From Larus michahellis (taxonomy: Eukaryota > Chordata > Aves > Charadriiformes > Laridae), in NCBI RefSeq assembly GCF_964199755.1, contig NC_133913.1:7108201-7172200 (forward strand): a stretch of 64,000 nt of DNA, given 5' to 3'. A program made the position numbers and the translations under genes. This document shows, piece by piece, positions 11,607 to 23,429 of the stretch. The notes beneath the pieces are model-generated. The model was not told the DNA's origin, made no database searches, and was given only the letters and a program-made list of their open reading frames with translations. Positions within the stretch are counted from its first letter, which is position 1, and every line of letters starts with the position of its first letter.

Positions 11607-13325
11607 TGACCTCCCTCGACCTGCTGACCACACCCTTCTTAATGTACCCAGGAGACCACTGGCCCTCTTGGCCACAAGGACACATTGCTGCCTCACAGTC
11701 AACTTGCTGTCCACCAGGACTCCCAGGTCTCTCTCTACAGAGCCACTTTCCAGCAGATCAGACCCTATCCTGTTATTCCTCCCTTGGTGTAGGACCCTAC
11801 ACTTGCCCTTGTTGAACTTTATTAAGTTCCTCTCCACCCAAGTCTCCAGCCGGTCCATGTCTTGCTGTATGGCACCACAGCCTTCTGCTATGTCAGCCAG
11901 TCCTCCCAGTTTTGTATCATCACCAAACTTGCTGAGGGTATACTCTGTCCCCTTATCCAGGTTGTTGATGGATGCATTGAACAAGACTGGGCCCAGCACT
12001 GACCCCTGAAGAACACCCACTGGTTACAGGCCTCCAACTGGACTCTCTGCCCCTGTTCCTGGTCTCAAGGACATAGGATTCCTCAAGACTGGTCTTGGCT
12101 TGTAAAGACTGAGGCAAAGAAGGCATTCCGCACCTCAGCCTTTCCATGTCCTGTGTTGCCAGGCTGCACAGCATCGGAGAAGGCCCACTCATTCAGCAGG
12201 GGGACTACAGTTCCTCTAGCCTTCCTTTTGTCACCTGTGTCCTTAGAGAAGGCCTTCTTGTTGCCTTTGACATCTGTTGCCAGAGGCAGTTCCACTTGGC
12301 CTTTGCCTTTCCTAACCTCATCCCTGCATGCTTGGACAGTGTCCCTGGAGTCCTCCCCAGTTTCCTCTGCTCACTTCCTTCGTGTGTTTTAGTTTGGCCA
12401 GGAGCTCCTTGTTCATCCATGCAGGCCTCCTGGCATGCTTTCCTGACTTTCTGCTCATTGGGATGGCCTGCTCTTGAGCTTGGAGGAAGTGGTCCAGATG
12501 TCTTAAGCCTCTGTTGCCTCCAGGGCTATACCCCACAGGAATTTTCCAAGCAGGTCTTTAAAGGCACCAAAGCCTGCTGTCCTAAAGGCCCAGGTTATGA
12601 GCTTGCTATTTACCCTCCTCAGTCCCCTTGGGATCATGAACTCCACCATCTCACGGTCACTGCAACCCAGGCTGCCTTTGATCTTCACATCCACAACAAG
12701 CTCTTCCTTCTTGATACCTATGAGGTCCAGCAGAACACCTGTCCTCATGGGATCCTCTATCACTTGGGTGATGAAGTTGTCATCCATGCACTTGAGGAAA
12801 CGTGCTTATGTCCTGCTGTGCTGTTGTTCCAGCAGATATTGGGGTGGTTGAATTTTCCCATGAAGGCCAGTGAATATCAGACTGCTCCTGCCTGCCTGTA
12901 GAGGGTCTCCTCTGCTGGTTCTTCCTGGTCAGGTGTCCTATAGGAGACACCCACTACAGTATGTTCTTTATCTGTCTTCTCTTTAATGCTTACCCACAAG
13001 CTCTTGGTTGGCATATCACCCATCCTCAGGCAGAGCTCCATGCACTCCAGCTGCTCTCTCACAGAAAGAGAAAGTCCCCCTCCTCATCTTTTCAGTCTGT
13101 CTTCTGAAAGAGCCTGTATCCCTCCACTGAAACATGCCAGTCATGGGAGTCATCCCACCCTGTCTCCATGATCCCAACATGATCGTAGCCCTGCAACTGC
13201 GCACTGATCTCTAATTCCTCACATTTATTCTCTTTAAAGGCAATGAACTGTTTTGTAGTTGTAAACCCGTAGGTGGGGCAGAAGCCTTCCGCTTGGTGCC
13301 AGAAGTCACCAGCATCCATCCTCCA
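11607..13325 (-). mobile_element. CR1 LINE, endonuclease to reverse transcriptase, decayed
   Basis: Read on the minus strand from 13,325, pieces of the CR1 endonuclease (GYDHVGIMETGWDDSHDW; VVGVSYRTPDQEE), the linker (LGCSDREMVEF) and the reverse transcriptase (LQGSVLGPVLFNASINNL; FGDDTKLGG) follow in order, in changing frames. It stops at GGTCGAGGGAGGTC. The long plus-strand frame 12,146-12,901 is an antisense shadow. Confidence 0.9.
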
Positions 13326-13359
13326 ATTGTCCTCTGCAAATCTGCTTTTAGGAGTCTAC

Positions 13360-14870
13360 AAGCAGTATTCAGTTTTTAAGAACCATCTTTTAAAAGCACA
13401 GGAACAGGCAATTCCATTGTGTTTCATGTTAAGCAAGCAGGGCAGAAGACCTCATGGAACTCAAGAGGAAAAAGAAATTGTAAAAACTCTGGAAGGAAGC
13501 TCAGGCTTCGCAGGAAGGTTATAAAGCTGTGGTTCACATATGCAGGGAAAAGGCAGGAAAGGCCAAGGCTCAATGAGAGTTGAGAGTTGGCCCATCTTGT
13601 GTCAGTCAACAAGAAAGCATTTTTAAGTACTTAGATAGCAAGAGGAGGTCTAAAGGAAACACTGAACAAATACCTGTTGAAGATGGTCACTTGACTGAAG
13701 TCCTGTTGAACTACTTAGATATCCTTCTATGATGAGGTCACCCACCTAGTGGATGAAGGGAAGGCGGTGGATGGAGTTTTTCTGAATTTTACTAAGGCTT
13801 TTAATAGTGTCCCTATCCTTCTGGAAAAGTTGGGAAGTCAAGTGAGTTCTGGAGAGTCAACTGTGGGATGAGCAGGAATATGGTGTGCTGGGTGAAAAAC
13901 TGGCTGAAAGGCAGGGCTCAAAGGGTTGTAGTGAATGGGGCTACATCTGGCTGATGACCAGTCAGCACTGGTGCTCCTCAGGGCTCAATTCTAGGGATGG
14001 TTCTGTTCAATATTTTGATCAGTGATCTGGATGTAGGAGTTGAGTGTGCCATGAGCAATTTTGCTGATGATACCAAACTGGGAGGTGTTGACGCGTCTCT
14101 GGAGGGACAAAAGGCCTTGCAGAGGGATCTAGGTAAATCAGAGCATTGGGCAATCATTAATGGCATGAAATTTAACAAGTCCAAATGACAGATTCTGCAT
14201 CTGGGATGGAGTAACACCAGACACAGGTATAAATTTGGAGAGGAGTGGCTGGAGCTGCCCTGCAGAAAGGGATCTGGGGGTGCTGGTTGTCAGCAGGCTC
14301 AACAGGAGTCAGCAGTGTGCCCTGGAGGCCAGAGGGCAAACCACAGCCTGGGGTGCATTAACACAGTCCAACCAGCTGGTCAAGAGAGGGGATTATCCCA
14401 CTGCATCAAGCACTGGGGCGGCCTCCCCTTGAGTACCGTGTGTATTTCGGGGCCCCACAAGTTAAGAAGGAAGTGAAGGTGCTTGAATGCATCCAGAGGA
14501 GGACAACAAAGCCTGTGAAAAGGCTGGAAGGAGTGTCCCATGAGGAGTGGCTAAGAACTTTGGGCTTGTCTAGTTTGGAGAAAAGGAGTCTGAGAGGTGA
14601 CCTCATGGCTCTCTACAGCTTCCTGAGGAGGGGAAGTGGAGAGGGAAGTGCTGATGTCTTCTCCCTGGGATCCAGTACCACGACACAGAGCAATGGTTCA
14701 AAGCTGCATCAGGAGAGGTTCAAAGTTGTCATTAAGAAACAGCTCTTCACCAAGAGAGTGGTCACACACGGGGACAGGCTTCCTAAAGAGGGGGTTGATG
14801 CCTGTCAGTAGTTAAGAGGCATTTTTGGACAATGCCCTTAATAACATGCTTTAACTTTTTTAACTTGCAA
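13360..14870 (+). mobile_element. CR1 LINE, second element
   Basis: Begins with CR1 linker sequence (CACAGGAACAGGCAATTCC) and runs through the reverse transcriptase (LISDLDVGVECAMSNFADDT) into the C-terminal part (SHEEWLRTLGLSSLEKRSLR), ending without a clean CR1 terminus. Frames are broken. It lies opposite in orientation to the CR1 at 11,607-13,325. Confidence 0.85.
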
Positions 14871-15715
14871 CTGCTTGACGACTGACGAATGCCCACTGCT
14901 TGCTGTTTGTTATGCCTGAGAATATTCTGTGGTCTTACAGTTGCTGGCAACTGCTACCTAAGGAAGTGCTCTGGAAAGATCCTTTTACCAAATTTGTGGA
15001 GGACGTAAGGTTTGCTCTTCTGCTCATTTACAGAGCTTTAGGTAAAGCAGGGATGGACTATTTGGGGGAAAAAGAAGCACCTAGTCCATGCAAATTAGCA
15101 CGAGCAACTATGGGGGCTGTAATGACCTGGGAAAGACAGGAGGACTGACACAGTCCTCTCTTTGGATGCTGAAATGAGGGACATTCTCCAGACACCAGGT
15201 TTGCTGGCCTATGAGAAAGCTTAGGTGTATACAAACGCTCTGCAAAAGTACTTCTCCCACAAGAAGCAGAGCAATCAGAAAAGGGGGACAATAACTCCTG
15301 CTTTTCCAGAGGAAAACCAGACAGAGGTGGATAAGCCCCTGGAGACTCCTGAGGACTCCAGCCCTGTTGTTCAGGAAGTGCCTGATAATATGCATCCACG
15401 GTATTGGAAGAATGCGCAAGTGCTCCTAGGTGAACTAGGGCAGCACAAGCCTGTTTCTTCTTGGGAAAACCAGGGAAGTTTTGTGTACAAAAGAGATGTC
15501 ATTAAGGGGTCCCACCTGCATGATTTAGTCCAAGGTATCCTTCAGACTTGTGTCCCATCTGAGAAGACCTGAAGACTAGGATGTGTTTAGGAAAGCCATG
15601 GCTGTGGTGAATGTCCCCTCTGGCATCATGGATCATACAACAACCACGGTCTCTGGAAAAACTAAAAGTGACTGAAGATGTCCAAGAAGCATCCCAGACA
15701 TCTTGTAATATGAGG
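14871..15715 (+). other. Unrecognised sequence with a 115-codon open frame
   Basis: An open frame at 15,225-15,572 and a related-looking stretch at 14,985-15,148 have ordinary, non-repetitive amino-acid composition. I do not recognise the family. No Kozak-like start, splice structure or neighbouring partner supports a gene. It may be a decayed processed copy or part of an old transposon. Confidence 0.3.
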
Positions 15716-17457
15716 ATGATACCTAAAACTCAGTGGCACATGCTCTATAGTTTACTGTTGAAATAAAAATATTCATGATGCAGTAGTATCCGCAGGCCAT
15801 GAGGGAGAGATGCTGCAGTTGCTTCCTCTGGAAAGCACTTTCTGTAGCATTGTGATTTTCAAAGGCCATGATGCTTTCAGGAAAGAGAGCACTCTTTGAG
15901 TGGGGGGTAACCACATGAGTCAAAAAACTCTGTGTGGTTCTGATGTGCCAAGAAAATTGCTAGCCAGTGCACTCCGGTCTGGTTATGAGGGTGTGTAGTC
16001 ACCACCACGCTCACTGGTCTTGCGGGAACATGGGCCCCAGGGAGCTAGTTCCTCAGCTAAGCGCCCAGAAATGTTTTCCTGGTGTAGGGCTCTGCTAAGA
16101 AAAAACAAGAGAGTTGCTCCATCTCAGACTGCGATCTCATCCCTGTGTTACCACTGGACTCAGCACTGACTCCTACAGAAGAGGGAGAGGTGGGGAGAGG
16201 TGTCCCCAGTCCTAACCCCATGCAGGAATCACTCTGTCCTCTGCCCTGGTCCTGTGCTGCTGTCGGTGTGTGGCATTTGTGTGAGGGCAAACTCCCACAG
16301 CACATGGGCACAGAGCCTGCAGTTGTGGGATGCCCTTGGCCTGTGTGTGGGGAGCAGCAGTGCTGCATGGAGCACAAGGGTCACTTCAGCCCCAGGGTTC
16401 TGGGAATGCTGAAGGAGGTTGGTGCCTGGGGAAAGGCACCCCAGCGTGTAGCCTGTGACTGGGCTGCTGTGTGTCCTGTACCCTTCAGAGACAGCTCATG
16501 GATCTTACTGAGGGTTGAATGAAATCCCACTGTTGCTGCCATGTCTCCATGAAGCTGGAATATCTCCTCTCACACAGCACCTTTCTGGACTAGACTGGGG
16601 TTGTGGCACTTGTGGGGCTGCAGAGTTCCTGCACCTCAGGAAAGCTCTGCTTGAGGAAGACAAGGCAGCACAGAGCAGTGCTGCATCTTTGGGCACCAGT
16701 CACTGTCCTAGGCCTGCCTTTGGCCAAGGGGTGCTGGGTTCACTGGGACAGGGGCCTCCAGTGAGTGGCCTGCTGTAGCTGATACCAATAGGAACTTGTG
16801 AACACCTCAGCCCTACATATCTGGGCAACAGATGAAACATGCCAGATGCTGGAGAGTGATAGAATTGTATGGGGAATCTGTCCCTGCTGCTCGTGCATGG
16901 CATACTGACCATGTCCCCTAGATCAGGTGATGGAGGGAAGCGGCAGGTGGAGTAGGCAATGTGGGCCATCCCCAAGGCTATTCACCCATTCCCAGTTCCT
17001 GCCATCCTTTGGGAACATGGTTTTCTGAGCCTCCTTGCCCAGCACAGCTCCACCCAAACCAAGAGGAGCACTCTTCCCCAAGAGCTTGTGGGACTGCAGA
17101 CTTCCCAGGCCTCCTACATGCCCACAGTTCCTCTCTCGAGGACAAGAGTTGTCATGATTCCCTTTCACATGACACGGGCCATGGCAAAGGGGCTATTTCT
17201 GAGCAGAGCTGCAGCAAGGCAAGGACTGATGGCCGTTGGCTGTGGAGTAACCAGGGATGTCTTCTTCAGCTTCAAGAGGCAGTGCCTGAAAGAGGACTCG
17301 CTGCAGTGTGTCCCACCCTCCAATGCCTCTAGGAGTGATGAAAGGTTCCCCTGTGCCCCCACCTAATTCCTCCTGGAAAGCAATGGTTTTCTCCTTCCAC
17401 AGTCAGTGTGCAGATGGAAAGACCATATAAAGGGCACAGGCAGGGTTGCAGTAGTTG
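15716..17457. other. 3' flank of K2, no gene recognised
   Basis: 16,950-17,400 is homologous to the 3' flanks of K3-K5 (CCCTTGCCCAGCACAGCTCC to CTTCTTCAGCTTC words). 15,720-16,950 shows nothing recognisable. Confidence 0.5.
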
Positions 17458-17903
17458 TTTAATGAGTCTAAAGAATGAGAATGAGTCTAAAGAATGTGAT
17501 CATTCCAAGTGGAGGCCCCCAGCGTGGGGAGCAGAAGGAGCAGACAAGAATGTGTTCCCCATTTCCTGTGGCAGAGTTCCCACAGGGCATCTGTTGACCT
17601 GCCCATCAAAGGGAGACAGGCTAGCAGGTTCCTCCAGGCCGGTTTCTGAGGTCTTCACAACAAGGCTTTAAGGGAAGCACAAGACATCAAAGAAAAGATA
17701 GAAAAAGGGTGAGAGGAAGACCGGAAAGGTAAATATTGTCTGTGTTTTCAGAGACACCAGGTTGGCGTCTTCACATCTGTACTTGCAGGGAGAGTCAGAG
17801 ATGGTCAGCTGCTCTTAAAAAAAATGGCATGAAGTCTGATCCTCTGTTCAGCACCATGTTCTGAGTTCCAAGGGGTCCTTACGGGGAGCCGTTGTCAGCA
17901 TGT

Positions 17904-18218
17904 TTAGCAGGGGGGGCATCTGCTGCCACAGTAGCGGCTGGAAATGCAGGAAAGGTCACAGCAGCCAGAGTTGATGGGCACTCCATCACAGCTGAGGATG
18001 CTGCCAACAGCAGCAGAGGTGGAGGATCCCACAACGGTGTTCTGTGGGAAGGAGCTGAGGATGGGTCCAGGCAGGGTCACCACCACGGGGGAGGGCTCAA
18101 TGACGACGGTGGAGTTCTGGCACTGCCTGACACAGGGCTCATTGCAGCTGTTGGCCAGTGGGGTCGGGCCACAGGGCCGGCAGGGTTGGCAGGGCTGGCA
18201 CTGGTTGTAGCAGGACAT
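17904..18218 (-). CDS. Feather beta-keratin K2
   Basis: Complete 104-residue feather keratin. The N-terminus [18 protein letters not shown] has one extra Q-P-C triplet against K1, so one more cysteine. The beta core is the family form ([20 protein letters not shown]). The tail reads [18 protein letters not shown], with Cys at two places where K3 has Gly and Tyr. Noncoding exon 1 lies at about 18,652-18,617, the intron at 18,616-18,240, and an ATTAAA poly(A) signal at 17,463-17,458. The TATA-like box is GATAAAAG. No V-A gene faces its promoter, unlike K3-K5. It looks functional and is the most cysteine-rich of the six. Confidence 0.95.
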   Translation of the reverse strand: MSCYNQCQPCQPCRPCGPTPLANSCNEPCVRQCQNSTVVIEPSPVVVTLPGPILSSFPQNTVVGSSTSAAVGSILSCDGVPINSGCCDLSCISSRYCGSRCPPC

Positions 18219-18675
18219 GTCTTGGGTTCAGAGGTGCACCTGTGAGACAACCAAGTGAGGAAGCAAAACAACGGGTTGTATGAGGAACAGCCTGTCACAG
18301 CACCATGAGAGAGAGAAAGAACATGCAGGGCTGGGAGACGGAGGCTGTGCCAAGAATGTGAGGACTTCTTGGCCTCGTTCTGACAGGGCCCAAAAAAAGC
18401 CACCAGCTCCTACGCAGCTACTGCCTGGCCCCTGAGTCCAGAAGCCACCTCAGCACAGTCCCAGCCTCCCTCCATGTCTAACCTTCTCCCTGCTTCCCCC
18501 TCCCATGACAAGCAGCCCCATGAGCTGGCAGAGAACAAAGCTGGTATCAGCTGAGAGGTCAGCTGAAGTGAGACCCCCTTTTAGAGACAGTGGAAAAGAA
18601 GGTTCTTCAGACTCACCTGACTCCCAAGGAGAAGGAGGCAAGAGAAGTGGATGAGAGAGTGAGGAGCTGGGCTGG

Positions 18676-18683
18676 CTTTTATC
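18676..18683 (-). promoter_or_regulatory. TATA-type box of K2
   Basis: GATAAAAG on the minus strand, about 30 bp before the predicted start of noncoding exon 1. Confidence 0.65.
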
Positions 18684-19589
18684 ATGCACCTTAACTGCCC
18701 CAGGCTGCCAGAGGCATCCCTTGCAGAGGTGATTCTTTGCTGACAAGCTCATCTTGAATGCAAAACATCCCGAGCAATGCCATGAGCTATGTTTTGGCTT
18801 CCTGGATTGCTGTCTTTCCATTTCCTGCTTTATGCCAGGCACATTCCCCAGTGGAGGCATCTTTTGCATGACAGGATGAGGGGCCCAAGCATTTCTGGTG
18901 CAAAACACGTCAGCGTGGGCAGACGACTCACCTCACATGCTGGAAGAGTCCAGGAAGGGTCACTCAAGACACACTAAACAGATGCTTTGACAACACACAC
19001 ACACACACACACACATACTCACACACTAATCTAGACCTCCAGGCATCTAGAGTGAAATGAGGAGACTCAAGACACCCAATGAGAGGCTGCCTACACTGTC
19101 CAGGGCACAGGACATGGACCTGACAGAGTCATCTTCTGCAAATCCTGTTTGAAAGAGTTCATTGTAGCTGAGGGAAGACTGATGTGCACTCAGGGAGAGC
19201 CAGAGATGCAGCTGAGGAGAGTGACATACCCAGCTTGATGCCATTCACCCACACAAAAGCCCTTTCCCTGCTACCCATCTGCGCCTGAGTACCAGGGACA
19301 TGGATATGGGGTTTAGCCGTGGGATAGAGGTGTTTGTAGGCTCTGGTGGAAGAGCCTGTGGGTTCACTTCTGACCGTGTGATGAAGCAAGCCATGTGCAG
19401 GTGACCAGGTAGACAGGCCCTGCTGTGAGCTTATGCTAGCTGAGGAGTTCAGAGGCAACCATTGGTCATTTGCAGGATCGGTGTCTCCAGAAAGATGATT
19501 CATTCCATTTCCTGTGGACATCTGCTTAGGATGGGACAAGTCCCCTGTGTGAGCTGATGTCTCTCTACTGACTGTGGGAAGAGTCTGTT
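18684..19589. other. Upstream region of K2, no gene
   Basis: Contains the weakly conserved keratin upstream block near 18,770-18,830 and a (CA)n run at 18,992-19,014. No coding signature. Confidence 0.5.
18992..19014. repeat. (CA)n microsatellite
   Basis: An uninterrupted CA run of about 11 units. Confidence 0.95.
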
Positions 19590-20025
19590 GGAGTGGGTCC
19601 AAAGAAAGGCTCCAAAATGATCCAAGGGTTGGAACACCTCTCCTGTGAAGAAAGGCTGAGAGAGGTGGGGTTGTTTAGCCTGGAGAGGAGGAGGCTCTGG
19701 GGAGACCTTCTTGTGGTTTTGCAATTTTTGAAGGTGGCTTATAAGAAAGAAGGAGAAAGATATTTTACCAGAGCCTGTAGTGAAAGGCCAAGGGTCAATA
19801 GCTTAAAACTGAAAGAGGGTAGATTTAGATTGGACTAAGGAAGAAATTATTCTATGATGAGGGTGGTGAGAAACTATAAAAGATTGACCGGAGATGTTAT
19901 GAAAGCCCCATCATTGGAGGTGTTCAAGGTGAGGTTTGGTGCAGGCTCTGAGCAATGTGATCTAGTGAGAGATGCTGCTGGCCATGACAAGGGATATTGA
20001 ACTAGATGGTCTTTCAAGGTGCCTT
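19590..20025 (+). mobile_element. CR1 LINE 3' fragment
   Basis: CR1 C-terminal region (RLREVGLFSLERRRLWGDL) to a terminus reading GAACTAGATGGTCTTTCAAGG. Old and frame-broken. Confidence 0.85.
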
Positions 20026-20689
20026 CCCATGGGTGCAAATGCATACATGAGCAGAGCAAGAGGAACATGTACGTGAGCATGAACCTGCACACACACCGCT
20101 GAGAACTAGGGCAACCAATGCCAGCTCACAGCCTCTTGGGATGACTTTAGGCAAATCCTTCAGACCCTACAGTCAAGGCAATGAATCAGGCACCATCAGC
20201 TTTAGTGAGTTCAAGAGCTTGACGCTGGTTCAGTCAATTGTTTTCTCACTAGAAAAGAGAGAGAAAGCACAGTGGAGTCGAAGCTGCCATGACCTTTCCA
20301 GATATTGAGCTTCTCCATGTCCCAACTCTGTGCGTCAGGCATAACAAGAAATCTAGAGAACATCCGTATTGCTGCAGCTACAAAGAATCTCCACATTACA
20401 ATTGAAAAAAACTCCTCCAGCCTTAGATGGTCCCGGGTGTCCTAAGTGATCTCTTTAAGGGCGATGTTGGGGTGTGGGACTTGGCCCAGCACTGTAAAGG
20501 GTACAGTGCCTCAGTGGTGAGCCTGGGACAAGCCCGACTCCCCACAGGCTGCAAAAACTGAGGCTGGAGCACCAGAAATGACATGGACTGATCCCACTAA
20601 TAAAGTCACTCAGCATCTTCAAAGCATTCCTTAAAATGCTATTTACTAGCGCTAAGACTAGAAAGAGAGGACCGTGTGGATAACCTTAA
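20026..20689. other. Shared unit flank between CR1 and the OR relic
   Basis: Homologous in order to 48,023-48,170 (CACACACCRCTGAGAAC word) and to parts of 34,860-35,100 and 5,160-5,540. No gene. Confidence 0.55.
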
Positions 20690-21560
20690 ATCCCGCCAGA
20701 GACTGGGAACTCCAAGATGGGAACTCCAACAACACCTGCTGTTCTGTCCAGTGACCATTTGGAGGTCACTTCCCATGATGGTGAAGACACACGGGCCCTA
20801 GCAACAGACCACAGCAGTGAAATGGGAAGCATAGGTTGAGGCAGCTCTGGGCCTGCCTTCTGTACAGCAGTCACAGGATGGTTCTCGCTCTGCACCTGTA
20901 GGAAGTGAGTATGAAGATGAAGCAGTGGAGGGTCTCATCACCAATACTGAAGGTAATCACGGCCATGTGATTAATCATGGCCAATCACGGCCAGCACAAG
21001 CCATGTCCAGGGCAGCTTGTGAATCAGCTAAGAAGTGGAGGATGTGCTTGGGCCTGCAGGAAGCCAAATGGGAGGTGAGTATTGCATGCAGAGAAGGAGG
21101 CAGGGAACTGGCCAGCCATGTGCCTGCCGCCAGCCAGATGCACACAGCCTTATGCACGATGGCCACATAGTGCAGTGGGTTGCAGAGAGTCAAGCAGTGG
21201 CCGTAGGACATGAGATCGTAGAGGAAGCATTGAGCGCTTCCCAGGAGCCAGAAGTATAGCTGGGCCATGCAGCTGTGGAAGGAGATGTGTATGTCCCCTG
21301 GCCTGAGAAGTCATCCAGCACCTTTGGAAGGAAGGCACCAGAGAAGAGAGACTGCAACTTTTGGTCTTCAGTCATTCTGAGCTACACTTCATCCACCATA
21401 ATTCCCTCTCAGTGGAGGACATGGGTGGGGGGATTACCATCCTTGCACTTGTACAGTTTTTGCCAAGGCAACTGAATTTTCATGGTGGGAAATAAGATAT
21501 GAGACTGTAGTGGCGGCCAAGAGGTAGTTCCACGGATCATAAGGGATGAGACGTACAAGC
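20690..21560 (-). pseudogene. Olfactory receptor pseudogene upstream of K3
   Basis: On the minus strand, translated pieces in different frames give an odorant receptor. LPKVLDDFSGQGTYTS comes from before TM3. MAQLYFWLLGSAQCFLYDLM and SYGHCLTLCNPLHYVAIVHK come from TM3 and loop 2, and ILTSHLASCRPKHILHFLAD from TM4/loop. The 3' part (20,690-20,895) is badly decayed. Several frame breaks and loss of the DRY arginine make it dead. The same relic type lies before K4. Confidence 0.75.
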
Positions 21561-22330
21561 TAAAAAGTGTTCTGCTCCGAAGAAAGGCAGCCAATTCCTG
21601 AGTTGCACATTCTTTAGGGGGACCAATGAAGCAGTCAAGAGCTCTGCACCTGCCTTCAGCATTCATGGGAAGTGCTCCCAGTACCCTCATCCTTGCTGAT
21701 CTTCCCGTTCTCCTGCACGGTCTCTATCACAGCAATTTGATCTCCTTCAGAAATCAACTGTCCCCACTTCTGTGCTGACCACTCTCAGCTCCCACATGCT
21801 TAGCTCCAGTTTCGAGCCTTGATACCTTCAGCGGCATAGATAACTACCCTGCTGATGCCTCCAGGCCATGGCCCCTAAATTAGGTGGTGAAGGGGAGAGG
21901 TCATGCCAAAGGCTGTTCCCTGCATGACCACTCCTGCTATTCTGCCAGCAAATCATCTTCCAGAGCCCCACACCCTTCACCCCACCACCCCAGAGCAGCT
22001 CCGTCCATAGCAAGAGGAACGCCCTTCCTCAAGAGCTCATGGGGCTGCTGAGTCCTCAGGACCTCCTGCCTTCTGGGCATTTGTGGGCAGAGATACCAGC
22101 AGGCCAAGGCCTGATGCTCACTGGCAGCAGAGCAGCCACAGATGTCTTCCTCAGCTCCAAGGGATGGTTCCCAAAAGAGGAGCCAATGTAGGGTGTTTGA
22201 ACCGCTCATTTGTCTGTGACTGGAACAGGGTTTCCTTGTGCTCTCAACCCCTTCCACCCCTTCTCCTTTGGCAGGACGGGATGTGTCCACAGAGGGAAGG
22301 ACCACATGGAGGCCAAGCTTGAATGCAACA
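21561..22330. other. 3' flank of K3, no gene recognised
   Basis: 21,700-22,300 is homologous to 35,745-36,340 and 48,180-48,830, the matching flanks of K4 and K5. No coding signature on either strand. Confidence 0.6.
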
Positions 22331-22672
22331 GAACTTTAATGAGTCAAAAGAGGGAAAGAAACTCATTCCAAGTGGGGGGTGCCAGTTCATGAAGCCCCAG
22401 GGGCATCTGTGAATCTGCGGTCCTCGGCTGTGGAGAAGTTCCTGCATCATGTCTCTCTACCCGCCCCACAGAGGATGAGGAAGACAGATGGTTCCCACTA
22501 GGTGGGCCTTGAGGGAACCTTGCTGCTAAGGGGATGTGAAGCAAACAAGGAAAGGGGAGAGAAAGGCAAAGTCATTCAGCTATGCTGAAAGCAGCATTGA
22601 AAACATCAATCCTTTGCCCAGCACCATGTTGTGATTCCTCAGGGTGTCTCCTTGGGGTTTTCCCCAGAGTCT

Positions 22673-22978
22673 TTAGCAGGGGAGGCACCTTCTGCCATAG
22701 TAGCGGCTGGAAATGCCAGAGAGGTCACAGCAGCCAGAGTTGATGGGCACTCCATCACAGCTGAGGATGCTGCCAACGGCAGCAGAGGTGGAGGATCCCA
22801 CAACGGTGTTCTGTGGGAAGGAGCTGAGGATGGGGCCAGGCAGGGTCACCACCACAGCAGGAGGCTCAATGACGACAGTGGAGTTCTGGCACTGCCTGAC
22901 ACAGGGCTCATTGCAGCTGTTGGCCAGTGGGGTGGGGCCACAGGGCCGGCAGGGCTGGCACTGGTCGTAGCAGGACAT
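22673..22978 (-). CDS. Feather beta-keratin K3
   Basis: Complete 101-residue feather keratin: [15 protein letters not shown] start, [11 protein letters not shown], beta core with [20 protein letters not shown], tail YYGRRCLPC. It is closest to the usual family form. A core variant IEPPAVVV replaces IEPSPVVV. Noncoding exon 1 lies at about 23,390-23,355 (donor CAG|GTGAGT), the intron at 23,354-23,000, and an ATTAAA poly(A) signal at 22,340-22,335. It is head to head with V-A2, with about 2.5 kb between its promoter and the V-A2 leader remnant. It looks functional. Confidence 0.96.
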   Translation of the reverse strand: MSCYDQCQPCRPCGPTPLANSCNEPCVRQCQNSTVVIEPPAVVVTLPGPILSSFPQNTVVGSSTSAAVGSILSCDGVPINSGCCDLSGISSRYYGRRCLPC

Positions 22979-23413
22979 GTCTCAAGGGTGGAGGTGCACC
23001 TGGCAGAGAAGCAGGGAGGAAAGAAAGCACCAGAGTGGGTGAGGAGCAGCCTGGTTAGCCCGTCAGAAAGGAGCCAAGGCCACTTCTGAGTGGGGAGCTG
23101 GTAGCTCGGCCAGGAGCCACATGGTATATATTGCACTACAAAGAGCAGCCTGGCCCAGGGAAGGCCTTTCCTTGGGTATAAATCAAAAGATCCTTCTGCC
23201 ACATCCCAGCCTCTTGCTAAGCAGACCTTCTCCACTCTTCCCTCTATCATGACAAGAAGTTACAAAGCCCAGGACAGGACATAGCCAATATCAGCTGAGA
23301 TGTCCATCAAGGAGAGATCTCACTCTGGAAGAGGTAAAGAGGCTTCAGACTCACCTGGTTCCCAAGGAGAAGGAGGCCAGAGAAGTGGAGTAGAGAGCAG
23401 GGACTTGGGCTGG

Positions 23414-23421
23414 CTTTTATA
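23414..23421 (-). promoter_or_regulatory. TATA box of K3
   Basis: TATAAAAG on the minus strand, followed by GCCAGCCCAAGTCCC, which is repeated in K4 and K5. Confidence 0.85.
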
Positions 23422-23429
23422 CCTGCCCT

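Noticed and set aside
12146-12901. 251-codon plus-strand open frame
   Set aside because: Antisense to a decayed CR1 whose endonuclease and RT motifs read on minus.
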